Assembly (NCBI GenBank): GCA_015146655.1
Contig: VKHL01000038.1
Span: forward strand, 1-64,000
Origin: Ochromonas danica
Taxonomy: Eukaryota > Sar > Chrysophyceae > Chromulinales > Chromulinaceae
Reading direction: 5' to 3'
Length of the DNA: 64,000 nt
This document shows positions 20,313-31,316 of the stretch, in pieces (position 1 is the first letter of the stretch; every line of letters starts with the position of its first letter). The notes below the pieces were generated by a model. The model did no database searches, was not told the origin of the DNA, and was given only the letters and a program-made list of their open reading frames with translations. The position numbers and the translations under genes are program-made.

Positions 20313-21179
20313 TTAGCCTTGCAACGATGACTTCAGCAAGACACTCAGACGTGTCGTGCCATGTCCAATTAAACGACTCAGCTGCTTGCTGTCATCGAAC
20401 AGATCTCCCTTCGAAGCACCCACATCAGAATCTGCCAAGATATCTGCAAAGCCTTGAGGAATACCAGCTGTTGCCAACGCCTCAGAAAACGCCTTCTCGC
20501 TCAAGTTCACATACGGGATAGTACGACCAGTTTGAGCACTCAACTCGGCTGCCAATTCGCTCAGAGTGTAGGCCTCGTCTCCTGCGAGCTCAATCACCTG
20601 GTTGACATGGCTCTCAGAGTCAAGCAACACAGTTGCGGCAGCTTCTGCATAGTCTTCACGACCGGCGCTGCTGATCTTTCCTTCCCCTGCTGCGCCGATC
20701 AAAGCGCCATGTTGCAAGGCAGCAGGCACACTTTGCAGGTAGTTCTCTGTATACCACCCATTGCGTAAGATGATGTAGGGGACAGTAGAAGCCTTTAAGA
20801 TCTCTTCAGTTGCTACATGCTCGCCAGCCAACGATAGGGAGCTAGTAGAGGCATGCAGAAGACTGGTGTAGACCAAGAGCTTCACACCAGATCTCTGAGC
20901 TGCCTCGATCACATTACGATGCTGGGGCAACCGTTGACCAATCTCACTGGAGGAAATCAACAACACCTTCGACACACCTTGGAACGCCTCGTCCAGAGAA
21001 GAAGGGTCAGAGTAGTCGGCCTTGCGGATCTCCACTCCCAGCTCTGCTAGATCTGCTGCACGAGAAGGAGAGCGCACAGCAGCGATGATCTTTACTCCTT
21101 TACCACCAGCTTGCTTCACCAAGTGCTTCAAGACAAAGCGTCCAAGTTGACCATTGGCTCCAGTGATGAGGATGCTCAT
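20313..21179 (-). CDS. NmrA/QOR2-like NAD(P)-binding oxidoreductase, copy 1
   Basis: An intronless gene of 288 residues starting at the ATG of MSILITGANG. It is an atypical short-chain dehydrogenase: the Rossmann motif is TGANGQLGRFVLKHL, followed by AAVRSPSRA (NADP-type Arg after the second strand), the ADYSDPSSLDEAF segment, VLLISSSEIGQR, and the active-site region YTSLLHAS, then ILRNGWYTENY. This pattern is that of the NmrA-like quinone oxidoreductase QOR2 (bacterial YtfG) subgroup, which reduces quinones with NADPH. The lack of introns in an intron-rich neighbourhood and the bacterial-like sequence suggest acquisition by transfer; this is inference. There is no targeting leader, so a cytosolic location is likely. 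Confidence 0.9.
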   Translation of the reverse strand: MSILITGANGQLGRFVLKHLVKQAGGKGVKIIAAVRSPSRAADLAELGVEIRKADYSDPSSLDEAFQGVSKVLLISSSEIGQRLPQHRNVIEAAQRSGVKLLVYTSLLHASTSSLSLAGEHVATEEILKASTVPYIILRNGWYTENYLQSVPAALQHGALIGAAGEGKISSAGREDYAEAAATVLLDSESHVNQVIELAGDEAYTLSELAAELSAQTGRTIPYVNLSEKAFSEALATAGIPQGFADILADSDVGASKGDLFDDSKQLSRLIGHGTTRLSVLLKSSLQG

Positions 21180-21600
21180 TTTAATCTCTGACAAGGGGAT
21201 GGGAATGGGAATGGGGATAGGAACAGAAGAGAATTAGATTGTGACATGTGGTGGGTGTGCATCATGTTACAGAACATTGCTCAAGTGGCTTCATAAGATG
21301 GATGGCTTCCTCCTGGAAGATTCTTGTGAAGGTGGTGGGATAAGATGGACAGACAGAGTAAGTGAAAGATATTCATTGTGATATTGCAACAACAACAAAG
21401 TCACCAAGTCGCAACCGCTGCAGGCGAATCTCGTAAAAGTGGACTTAAAAGTAGACCAATGTGGGCTTCGAGTTCACACTTCAAATGCTAACTTGTGTCT
21501 GAGTTATTTCACCTACACTACATTATACCACGTAGTAGTTTATGGGGGAGATTGATTGTTCCAGTGGTAGTGGATGCAAGTGACCTCATCATTATTGTGT

Positions 21601-21680
21601 AAATGATGTCTTTGTCCTTAAGGCTCTTCCAATACTTTACATTCTGGACCATATCGACGAAGAAGTTAGAACACCTATCG
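21601..21680 (-). pseudogene. Relic of FAD monooxygenase exon 1 (unit 1 spacer)
   Basis: This stretch aligns with 19771-19856 in exon 1 of the FAD monooxygenase: shared words include ATGATGTCTT, CCAATACTTTACATT, GACCATA and CGACGAAGAAGTT, with several substitutions and a deletion. It is too short and altered to code. It shows that the ancestral array unit included the start of a FAD monooxygenase gene. Confidence 0.8.
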
Positions 21681-21938
21681 TCCTATCATCCTCCTCCTAC
21701 CATGAGCACTTAAGTTCAATCCGAATGTTTGTGTGTTAAATGTTAGTACCTGGTCACCCTATAAAGCCTAATCTGAAACCTAACACAGTTGCAAACAATA
21801 CCAACAAGGTACAAGAGCACACAGGAGGAAAGACAAAGAGAAAGAGATATTTATAGCTTATGCATCTACACAGCTGCATTGTTCTGGGTCTACAACCTTA
21901 TCTTCTCAAGTCCATAGACCATTTCATCTCTTACTCAT

Positions 21939-22805
21939 TTAGCCTTGCAACGATGACTTCAGCAAGACACTCAGACGTGTCGTGCCATGTCCAATTAAAC
22001 GACTCAGCTGCTTGCTGTCATCGAACAGATCTCCCTTCGAAGCACCCACATCAGAATCTGCCAAGATATCTGCAAAGCCTTGAGGAATACCAGCTGTTGC
22101 CAACGCCTCAGAAAACGCCTTCTCGCTCAAGTTCACATACGGGATAGTACGACCAGTTTGAGCACTCAACTCGGCTGCCAATTCGCTCAGAGTGTAGGCC
22201 TCGTCTCCTGCGAGCTCAATCACCTGGTTGACATGGCTCTCAGAGTCAAGCAACACAGTTGCGGCAGCTTCTGCATAGTCTTCACGACCGGCGCTGCTGA
22301 TCTTTCCTTCCCCTGCTGCGCCGATCAAAGCGCCATGTTGCAAGGCAGCAGGCACACTTTGCAGGTAGTTCTCTGTATACCACCCATTGCGTAAGATGAT
22401 GTAGGGGACAGTAGAAGCCTTTAAGATCTCTTCAGTTGCTACATGCTCGCCAGCCAACGATAGGGAGCTAGTAGAGGCATGCAGAAGACTGGTGTAGACC
22501 AAGAGCTTCACACCAGATCTCTGAGCTGCCTCGATCACATTACGATGCTGGGGCAACCGTTGACCAATCTCACTGGAGGAAATCAACAACACCTTCGACA
22601 CACCTTGGAACGCCTCGTCCAGAGAAGAAGGGTCAGAGTAGTCGGCCTTGCGGATCTCCACTCCCAGCTCTGCTAGATCTGCTGCACGAGAAGGAGAGCG
22701 CACAGCAGCGATGATCTTTACTCCTTTACCACCAGCTTGCTTCACCAAGTGCTTCAAGACAAAGCGTCCAAGTTGACCATTGGCTCCAGTGATGAGGATG
22801 CTCAT
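21939..22805 (-). CDS. NmrA/QOR2-like oxidoreductase, copy 2
   Basis: Second unit of the array; the 288-residue translation is identical to copy 1, including the Rossmann TGANGQLGRF motif and YTSLLHAS segment. Start ATG at 22805, stop at 21939. The upstream (3' on plus) region is the same 1626-bp-period spacer, so all copies probably share one promoter sequence and could simply raise dosage. Confidence 0.9.
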   Translation of the reverse strand: MSILITGANGQLGRFVLKHLVKQAGGKGVKIIAAVRSPSRAADLAELGVEIRKADYSDPSSLDEAFQGVSKVLLISSSEIGQRLPQHRNVIEAAQRSGVKLLVYTSLLHASTSSLSLAGEHVATEEILKASTVPYIILRNGWYTENYLQSVPAALQHGALIGAAGEGKISSAGREDYAEAAATVLLDSESHVNQVIELAGDEAYTLSELAAELSAQTGRTIPYVNLSEKAFSEALATAGIPQGFADILADSDVGASKGDLFDDSKQLSRLIGHGTTRLSVLLKSSLQG

Positions 22806-23226
22806 TTTAATCTCTGACAAGGGGATGGGAATGGGAATGGGGATAGGAACAGAAGAGAATTAGATTGTGACATGTGGTGGGTGTGCATCATGTTACAGAA
22901 CATTGCTCAAGTGGCTTCATAAGATGGATGGCTTCCTCCTGGAAGATTCTTGTGAAGGTGGTGGGATAAGATGGACAGACAGAGTAAGTGAAAGATATTC
23001 ATTGTGATATTGCAACAACAACAAAGTCACCAAGTCGCAACCGCTGCAGGCGAATCTCGTAAAAGTGGACTTAAAAGTAGACCAATGTGGGCTTCGAGTT
23101 CACACTTCAAATGCTAACTTGTGTCTGAGTTATTTCACCTACACTACATTATACCACGTAGTAGTTTATGGGGGAGATTGATTGTTCCAGTGGTAGTGGA
23201 TGCAAGTGACCTCATCATTATTGTGT

Positions 23227-23306
23227 AAATGATGTCTTTGTCCTTAAGGCTCTTCCAATACTTTACATTCTGGACCATATCGACGAAGAAGTTAGAACAC
23301 CTATCG
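23227..23306 (-). pseudogene. Relic of FAD monooxygenase exon 1 (unit 2 spacer)
   Basis: Same degenerate fragment as at 21601-21680, one period (1626 bp) further on, and the same on reading. Confidence 0.8.
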
Positions 23307-23564
23307 TCCTATCATCCTCCTCCTACCATGAGCACTTAAGTTCAATCCGAATGTTTGTGTGTTAAATGTTAGTACCTGGTCACCCTATAAAGCCTAATCT
23401 GAAACCTAACACAGTTGCAAACAATACCAACAAGGTACAAGAGCACACAGGAGGAAAGACAAAGAGAAAGAGATATTTATAGCTTATGCATCTACACAGC
23501 TGCATTGTTCTGGGTCTACAACCTTATCTTCTCAAGTCCATAGACCATTTCATCTCTTACTCAT

Positions 23565-24431
23565 TTAGCCTTGCAACGATGACTTCAGCAAGACACTCAG
23601 ACGTGTCGTGCCATGTCCAATTAAACGACTCAGCTGCTTGCTGTCATCGAACAGATCTCCCTTCGAAGCACCCACATCAGAATCTGCCAAGATATCTGCA
23701 AAGCCTTGAGGAATACCAGCTGTTGCCAACGCCTCAGAAAACGCCTTCTCGCTCAAGTTCACATACGGGATAGTACGACCAGTTTGAGCACTCAACTCGG
23801 CTGCCAATTCGCTCAGAGTGTAGGCCTCGTCTCCTGCGAGCTCAATCACCTGGTTGACATGGCTCTCAGAGTCAAGCAACACAGTTGCGGCAGCTTCTGC
23901 ATAGTCTTCACGACCGGCGCTGCTGATCTTTCCTTCCCCTGCTGCGCCGATCAAAGCGCCATGTTGCAAGGCAGCAGGCACACTTTGCAGGTAGTTCTCT
24001 GTATACCACCCATTGCGTAAGATGATGTAGGGGACAGTAGAAGCCTTTAAGATCTCTTCAGTTGCTACATGCTCGCCAGCCAACGATAGGGAGCTAGTAG
24101 AGGCATGCAGAAGACTGGTGTAGACCAAGAGCTTCACACCAGATCTCTGAGCTGCCTCGATCACATTACGATGCTGGGGCAACCGTTGACCAATCTCACT
24201 GGAGGAAATCAACAACACCTTCGACACACCTTGGAACGCCTCGTCCAGAGAAGAAGGGTCAGAGTAGTCGGCCTTGCGGATCTCCACTCCCAGCTCTGCT
24301 AGATCTGCTGCACGAGAAGGAGAGCGCACAGCAGCGATGATCTTTACTCCTTTACCACCAGCTTGCTTCACCAAGTGCTTCAAGACAAAGCGTCCAAGTT
24401 GACCATTGGCTCCAGTGATGAGGATGCTCAT
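23565..24431 (-). CDS. NmrA/QOR2-like oxidoreductase, copy 3
   Basis: Third unit; translation identical to copies 1, 2 and 4 (288 residues). No stop or frame change breaks it. Confidence 0.9.
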   Translation of the reverse strand: MSILITGANGQLGRFVLKHLVKQAGGKGVKIIAAVRSPSRAADLAELGVEIRKADYSDPSSLDEAFQGVSKVLLISSSEIGQRLPQHRNVIEAAQRSGVKLLVYTSLLHASTSSLSLAGEHVATEEILKASTVPYIILRNGWYTENYLQSVPAALQHGALIGAAGEGKISSAGREDYAEAAATVLLDSESHVNQVIELAGDEAYTLSELAAELSAQTGRTIPYVNLSEKAFSEALATAGIPQGFADILADSDVGASKGDLFDDSKQLSRLIGHGTTRLSVLLKSSLQG

Positions 24432-24852
24432 TTTAATCTCTGACAAGGGGATGGGAATGGGAATGGGGATAGGAACAGAAGAGAATTAGATTGTGACATG
24501 TGGTGGGTGTGCATCATGTTACAGAACATTGCTCAAGTGGCTTCATAAGATGGATGGCTTCCTCCTGGAAGATTCTTGTGAAGGTGGTGGGATAAGATGG
24601 ACAGACAGAGTAAGTGAAAGATATTCATTGTGATATTGCAACAACAACAAAGTCACCAAGTCGCAACCGCTGCAGGCGAATCTCGTAAAAGTGGACTTAA
24701 AAGTAGACCAATGTGGGCTTCGAGTTCACACTTCAAATGCTAACTTGTGTCTGAGTTATTTCACCTACACTACATTATACCACGTAGTAGTTTATGGGGG
24801 AGATTGATTGTTCCAGTGGTAGTGGATGCAAGTGACCTCATCATTATTGTGT

Positions 24853-24932
24853 AAATGATGTCTTTGTCCTTAAGGCTCTTCCAATACTTTACATTCTGGA
24901 CCATATCGACGAAGAAGTTAGAACACCTATCG
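24853..24932 (-). pseudogene. Relic of FAD monooxygenase exon 1 (unit 3 spacer)
   Basis: Third occurrence of the degenerate exon 1 fragment. It is absent to the right of copy 4, where the sequence departs from the unit at 26347. Confidence 0.8.
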
Positions 24933-25190
24933 TCCTATCATCCTCCTCCTACCATGAGCACTTAAGTTCAATCCGAATGTTTGTGTGTTAAATGTTAGTA
25001 CCTGGTCACCCTATAAAGCCTAATCTGAAACCTAACACAGTTGCAAACAATACCAACAAGGTACAAGAGCACACAGGAGGAAAGACAAAGAGAAAGAGAT
25101 ATTTATAGCTTATGCATCTACACAGCTGCATTGTTCTGGGTCTACAACCTTATCTTCTCAAGTCCATAGACCATTTCATCTCTTACTCAT

Positions 25191-26057
25191 TTAGCCTTGC
25201 AACGATGACTTCAGCAAGACACTCAGACGTGTCGTGCCATGTCCAATTAAACGACTCAGCTGCTTGCTGTCATCGAACAGATCTCCCTTCGAAGCACCCA
25301 CATCAGAATCTGCCAAGATATCTGCAAAGCCTTGAGGAATACCAGCTGTTGCCAACGCCTCAGAAAACGCCTTCTCGCTCAAGTTCACATACGGGATAGT
25401 ACGACCAGTTTGAGCACTCAACTCGGCTGCCAATTCGCTCAGAGTGTAGGCCTCGTCTCCTGCGAGCTCAATCACCTGGTTGACATGGCTCTCAGAGTCA
25501 AGCAACACAGTTGCGGCAGCTTCTGCATAGTCTTCACGACCGGCGCTGCTGATCTTTCCTTCCCCTGCTGCGCCGATCAAAGCGCCATGTTGCAAGGCAG
25601 CAGGCACACTTTGCAGGTAGTTCTCTGTATACCACCCATTGCGTAAGATGATGTAGGGGACAGTAGAAGCCTTTAAGATCTCTTCAGTTGCTACATGCTC
25701 GCCAGCCAACGATAGGGAGCTAGTAGAGGCATGCAGAAGACTGGTGTAGACCAAGAGCTTCACACCAGATCTCTGAGCTGCCTCGATCACATTACGATGC
25801 TGGGGCAACCGTTGACCAATCTCACTGGAGGAAATCAACAACACCTTCGACACACCTTGGAACGCCTCGTCCAGAGAAGAAGGGTCAGAGTAGTCGGCCT
25901 TGCGGATCTCCACTCCCAGCTCTGCTAGATCTGCTGCACGAGAAGGAGAGCGCACAGCAGCGATGATCTTTACTCCTTTACCACCAGCTTGCTTCACCAA
26001 GTGCTTCAAGACAAAGCGTCCAAGTTGACCATTGGCTCCAGTGATGAGGATGCTCAT
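25191..26057 (-). CDS. NmrA/QOR2-like oxidoreductase, copy 4
   Basis: Fourth and last unit; translation identical to the others. Its upstream flank matches the units for 290 bases (to 26347) and then diverges, so its promoter may differ beyond that point. It may represent the original, edge-of-array copy. Confidence 0.9.
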   Translation of the reverse strand: MSILITGANGQLGRFVLKHLVKQAGGKGVKIIAAVRSPSRAADLAELGVEIRKADYSDPSSLDEAFQGVSKVLLISSSEIGQRLPQHRNVIEAAQRSGVKLLVYTSLLHASTSSLSLAGEHVATEEILKASTVPYIILRNGWYTENYLQSVPAALQHGALIGAAGEGKISSAGREDYAEAAATVLLDSESHVNQVIELAGDEAYTLSELAAELSAQTGRTIPYVNLSEKAFSEALATAGIPQGFADILADSDVGASKGDLFDDSKQLSRLIGHGTTRLSVLLKSSLQG

Positions 26058-26347
26058 TTTAATCTCTGACAAGGGGATGGGAATGGGAATGGGGATAGGA
26101 ACAGAAGAGAATTAGATTGTGACATGTGGTGGGTGTGCATCATGTTACAGAACATTGCTCAAGTGGCTTCATAAGATGGATGGCTTCCTCCTGGAAGATT
26201 CTTGTGAAGGTGGTGGGATAAGATGGACAGACAGAGTAAGTGAAAGATATTCATTGTGATATTGCAACAACAACAAAGTCACCAAGTCGCAACCGCTGCA
26301 GGCGAATCTCGTAAAAGTGGACTTAAAAGTAGACCAATGTGGGCTTC

Positions 26348-26767
26348 TAATCAGTTTCGCGGAATTTACCGAAAACAGCTGCTGTAAACACGTCAGGATC
26401 AGTTGGTTATTCAACGTACACCATCTCCCTACTCAAAACACATCTGGCGAAGTTATTCGAACTTTAATTACACACCTGGATGATGAGTTCAGAAGTCTAT
26501 CTATCCCTACTTCAAACACTTCCGGATAAGTTAGTTATTTAATCTACACGATGTCACGCAGTAATGGGGGAGATTATTCTTGTGGTAGTGGATGCAAATG
26601 ACCTCATCATTGTTACAACTATTGAACTGAGAGGAAGAGTTGAACATCTCATAGAGATCTATTGATCAATATCCTGGATTACAACACAATCCTTGCTTAG
26701 TCTTTATTATCTCTCATTTGTCAACAAAACAATAATAGTAATATCACAATATCTACACTATCCTCTA
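26348..26767. other. Diverged continuation of array spacer
   Basis: No gene seen. Parts resemble the array spacer (ATGGGGGAGATT, GGTAGTGGATGCAA, GACCTCATCATT) with many changes and an unrelated insertion at about 26348-26510, indicating an older, independent version of the same sequence. Confidence 0.6.
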
Positions 26768-29455
26768 TCAGTGACATTTGTTAAAGCAAGACCGATTGCC
26801 TCGGTCAAAAACAAATAGATCTTTACACAACCTACTCTGTTTCGTAATAATAGCTGCCACACTTTTTCTTCGCACATCCTTCTTGTGAGAAGTGAACAAT
26901 GGAGGGAGAGGAGCATATCTCTTCAATTCTTCTTCATAGGAATCATAACTACCAACTGATTCTTTCGCCCAACTTGCCAGACGACTAATATCAGCCGCAC
27001 TGTTGGTAGAAGAAGATGGTTGAGGAGCTCCACCAGTGAGATAGCCTAATACAAGACGAGGCGAAGAGTCATAATCCTCAGACAGTAAGATGTCTTCAAT
27101 CTCTCTAACAGATGCTGTAGTCTCAGAAGAGAGTAAGACCACGTGAGGAGAAGGAATCAAATCAGGTCGATCCGTAAAATAATCTCTTGCACAACGCCAA
27201 TAGAAAGCAGGTTCTAGGATGTGTAAATCCTTATAAAGAGGGAAATTCTTATCAAAGAAAGGAGTTCGGAAAGCAGGCCAAAGAGCACGATCTTCAAAGA
27301 TGTCTTCCACTTTCTCCCATTGAGGACTACCCAAGAGATTGGGGAGTATGATTGATCGATTGGTTGCAATAGCAAGATAGAATAAGGAACGCACTTCATC
27401 TCGAAGTTCTTCTTCTGTAAGAAAGATCAATGGTTTTGTAATTGTTCGACGTGTTGGATCGTAATAAAAGGGATTCCAAAAAGCATTTACAGCCTGAAAC
27501 AAAGCAAAACAAAACCATCATACGAGTTGTGAGATGTTGAGAGCATTACTTCTTTTCCATTCTCATCACTTTACCTTCAATCCCATCACTTTAGTCTTTT
27601 GCTCATAGCAGGTGGTATGAACGGCAGTGACAGGACCTGACAACTGCCCTACATCACGAGCATTCTTCCCCATCGTCTGCCTTCTTGTTAATAAATCTTC
27701 ACGTGGTCCATATTTCGTCAATTCTAATAGATTATGAGCTGCCATCCCTCCTAATTCAAATCGTGGATCATAAAACTTATAAATCATATCTGACAAGACA
27801 GCACTGCCAGCTGGGAAATACTTCCAAGTCACTCCAGAGCGATACCTGTATTTTGTTATTATCATCATTCACTCACATTAGAAATCTCCTTCAATACACA
27901 GAATAATAAGGTGATATCACTTACTCTTCCACAGAGAGGGCATGAGCAAATTTGTTTTGATCTTTGCCAGGATTGTTTTTCACTCGAGCATCACCCACCA
28001 TCTGAACAACAAACACATACACAATCAGACATAAATAAACAATGCAATATATATATATAGAATGAGATCTAACGAACCTGATATTCTTTCCAAGCTCGAT
28101 TGAAGACTTTGACAGTCTTCTTATTCCCTCGTACATAAAAGATACCAATATTAGGCAAAGGTACGGTATACCATGTCCTCCACCCTGCCCGACTACGATT
28201 CATCACATAAGCGATATCTTTCTATCATATATATGTACCATTCCAACCACCACCACCACCACCACCACAACAAACACCACAATTACTATCACTATGCTCC
28301 AAGTGTAAATCATGGTCCTATAGAATCACTCACCTGTAAATAGATATCAACTTTAGGATTCATGACCTCAAGCAAGTTTAATGGACTTCTCAAAAATCCA
28401 ACATCAAGATCTAACATCATGACATTGACTTCCTTCTCCAGTGCTTGAGGAATATGATACAGCTTGAGCACAGCAATTTGTTCTAATGGAGAAGGAAGTG
28501 TCCGCACAGGATGAAACTTCAAATAATCAAAATCTATACAAGGGAAAGACGCGTCTTGACATCTTTTAATACAGCCTGGATCACTCACACAGATCATGAC
28601 TGTACAGTCAATTAATCCGAATTTGACCATTGTATAGATATAGTTTTCTATCCTAGACAGTAGCAGAGAGGAAAGATTAGTACAAAGTATGCAACAGGAG
28701 AGAGACAGACAGACAGTCAGACAGAGAGTGTGTGAAAGGAGAGGAAGCATGTCGTCTACATGTGACAGTGGGAGACAAAGTGTATGCAATAGATGGTCTG
28801 TATAAGAACAGGAGAGCAGGAGGGCATAGGATAGTCAGAAAGGGAGAGAGCACAGGAGGGTAGGATGAGATATGGGGTGGTATGGGATGGTATGATTCAC
28901 TCACAATTGCCAATATAATTCCGAGAAGACATTGGCCATACTAATGAAAATAGGAAGATGACGACAAACCTCTTCTTCTTGTAAGAAGACAAAGTAATCA
29001 GCTATTGTGAACTTCTTCCATTGATCTATAGTCAACTTATGAAAGGGATGATTAGATAAAGTTTGTTGAAGATGAACAATAAGCTGTTTTTGATAACTAT
29101 CAGAGGTTAGTCGTGTAGAAGGATTGGGTGGTAGTAGTGGTAGGTGTAGTGGTAGTGATAGTGCACTTTCACTGACGACTGAAGTCATATCCTCACTCTC
29201 TACAGCTAGTTTGTTGACACGGGTTTGCTGAGGAATCACAACAGTGGATAGGTCAGAGAGAGTGGGAATGGTGGATTGTCTCTGTTGGTTGGTTTGTTGT
29301 TTCTCTTGTATTGTAATAATTGAATGAATTGGGAAGAGATGGATTGTTATAGACAACCAGCCGAAGAGAAAGATTACTATAGCTATGACAAAGCAGCATC
29401 CAATAGATACTTGTAGTCTACTCTTCCCTCCATATTTTCCTATCCTAGGCCTCAT
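26768..29455 (-). CDS. Type II membrane glycosyltransferase, GT77-like
   Basis: Six exons (29455-28905, 28652-28334, 28221-28078, 28001-27925, 27845-27575, 27493-26768) give 695 residues. A short basic N-terminus is followed by one membrane anchor (CCFVIAIVIFLFGWLSITIH), then a Ser/Thr/Pro-rich stem, the Golgi type II layout. The catalytic domain has MLDLDVGFLRSP, a DxD-type nucleotide-sugar site, then YVMNRSRAGWRTWY, NIGIFYVRGN, and GPVTAVHTTCYEQKTKVMGLKA. This set fits the nucleotide-diphospho-sugar transferase family that includes plant RRA/XEG113 arabinosyltransferases (GT77). The sugar and acceptor are unknown; wall or glycoprotein glycan synthesis is likely. The C-terminal 240 residues have a variable, Ser-rich piece. 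Two copies of the TTAACTTAAG element lie upstream. Confidence 0.8.
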
Positions 29456-29778
29456 TCATGTAATTAACAGAATGAAATAGAAAAAACAATTCGAATGCCC
29501 TCATTAACTTAAGAGGATGAACATTATCATGAACATTACTTCATAAGTTAATGTTAACTTAAGATCGATATGTTAACTTTTGGTTTAATAGAACATCTGG
29601 AGAACATCTGGAAAGCATATGACAATCGGTGATGAGTTTGTTGGCCAGATCTGTGATCAGAGATCAGAGAGAGGTAGAGAGAGAGAGAGAGACAAGATAA
29701 ACTGACTAGTAATGATGATGGACTAATAAAACAACACCACTAATTTAGACAATATGTTTATATCTACTATCGCACACA
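29456..29778. other. Spacer with promoter of the glycosyltransferase
   Basis: No gene seen. Holds two TTAACTTAAG elements, a GA microsatellite (about 29676-29692) and the 3' flank of the next minus-strand gene. Confidence 0.5.
29504..29563. promoter_or_regulatory. Two TTAACTTAAG elements
   Basis: TTAACTTAAG at 29504-29513 and GTTAACTTAAG at 29553-29563, 49-108 bases upstream of the glycosyltransferase ATG. A partial copy (TGTTAACTTT) follows at 29571. Confidence 0.45.
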
Positions 29779-31130
29779 TCATATTATCTGATTGGAATCC
29801 TTAGAGATATGTTGCTCCTCTGCACTGCTCCTCAACGGCTCTACCTTATTATCATCAACTTTCTCTATTACTTGCTCATTCCTTGGTCGTTCTTCATCAC
29901 ACATTTCTGCTTGTGAGAAGGACACGTCAACTCGTTGAGTGGCGTCTTCCATAGACAGACCACTACTGGACGCCATAGCACGAGCATCTTCTTTCGCTGC
30001 AGAGAGGAATTGCCGGAGACTCGCCACCGTCACAGGCGCAGCATTGCCTCTTAAAGAAGCTACCACCATCAAAGGAGGCTGTGATTTCTTCACCCAGTCT
30101 GACACCTTCGAAGAAGGTAATCGACCCTCTCGACTCGACAACATGCCAGATGATTTGGAAGAAGAGCTTGTAGAGAGATTGACAGAGACAGCTTGCCATT
30201 GATCTCGTGGGTATTGCCCATCATCATCATTGTGAAGCTGAGGTGATAAGACCACCAATAACGGATATTCTACATGAAGTAGAGCTTTGGAACTATCTTG
30301 TGTCTGTAGGATATGAGTGACCATCTTGGCATAGGGATGGTCAGGTGTGCATGTCATGAATATGAACTGCATAGGATGTCATGGAGTGAAAGTGCACATT
30401 CAGTCAGTTTTCAGTCGAGAAGAAGATTCAAAGGGACTATGAAGTGTGTGTATGGTCTTACCTCTTGATTGATATAGTCTCCTAAGTGTTCATCAGCTAA
30501 AGATCGTCTTATCTCTAATGTCCCCATAGAAGGAATAACACCATCAGGTAGACTTTCTTCAATATAGAAGAGAATAAGTCCATCACAATCATGAGCTAAT
30601 TCTGTAGCACGCATGAGAGAGCTTTGAAAGACACGAATAGAAAGGTCATGATTAAACCTAGCCATAGCAAGGATTCTCTCCATAGCCACCTCTCGATAGA
30701 GTACTTCATTGTTATAACCGGAATGTAATCGTTTAGCACGCTCTAATAACTTGTAGAAGATCATCTGCCAGGTATTCTTATTAGTTACTTTACGATAAAA
30801 CCATTTCAAATCAATAGAGACATGAAAGAGTTCACGATCTTTCCCAACAATCAATTCTGAGGATCGACCTAATAGATGGTTATGATAATGGTTGTTGTTA
30901 TTACCTCCTCCTCCTCCTCGCAGTCCTTCCACCTCCCAACCTGCTGATGCTGCTGCTGCTGCTATTGTATCACTTCCACTATGACTATGACTATGACTAT
31001 GACTATGACTATGACTTGTTGATATGACAGGTAAAGAAATTAAAATAATCCATCCTAATAAGAAGATTCCTAAAGGCTTAGTGAACATCATCATCATCAT
31101 TATTGTCATTGTTATTGTCATTATTGTCAT
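29779..31130 (-). CDS. Orphan secreted or lumenal protein
   Basis: Exons 31130-30462 and 30366-29779 join in phase 0, giving 418 residues. A Met/Thr-rich start (any of several in-frame ATGs) precedes a signal peptide (PLGIFLLGWIILISLPVIS), then a His-Ser repeat (about seven HS pairs), poly-Ala, and Gly/Asn runs. The folded part has KDRELFHVSIDLKWFYRKV, ERILAMARFNHDLSIRVFQ, GLILFYIEESLPDGVIP and FIFMTCTPDHPYAKMV. I do not recognise a family. The C-terminal 100 residues are charged and probably disordered. It shares a 186-base divergent promoter with the TPR gene, so the two may be co-regulated. The His-Ser tract could bind metal, but this is speculation. Confidence 0.7.
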
Positions 31131-31223
31131 TGTTATTGTTTCATCCTCTCCCTGTGCCCTTCTGCCTGCTGTGTTGGTGTGTCAAGATGGGGAAGAGACC
31201 GTTTCTGATGAACAACACGTTTA

Positions 31224-31233
31224 TTAACTTAAG
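31224..31233. promoter_or_regulatory. TTAACTTAAG element in divergent promoter
   Basis: A perfect TTAACTTAAG lies midway between the divergent starts at 31130 (minus) and 31317 (plus). Confidence 0.45.
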
Positions 31234-31316
31234 ATGTCTTGTTGCATCCCTCTTGTCATTCATTCGATTGCGATTGCATATCTTCTGCTGCTGGTATTGT
31301 AGGACTCCAGTTGACT

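Larger units (their letters stand above)
20086..26347. repeat. Tandem array, period 1626 bp, about 3.85 units
   Basis: Four gene copies on the minus strand recur at exactly 1626 bp (stops at 20313, 21939, 23565, 25191). Gene and spacer sequences look identical on reading; differences appear only at the array edges (20120-20135 on the left, after 26347 on the right). To the right, 26348-26620 continues as a diverged relative of the spacer, sharing GGTAGTGGATGCAA and GACCTCATCATT. The exact copy number depends on assembly. Confidence 0.95.

Noticed and set aside
20454-21050. Antisense ORFs opposite each NmrA-like gene (104 and 65 residues)
   Set aside because: Complementary-strand shadows repeated in every unit; no domain or start context.
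26168-26529. ORFs around the right edge of the array (81 and 70 residues)
   Set aside because: They cross the point where the array sequence diverges and have no domain or conserved start.
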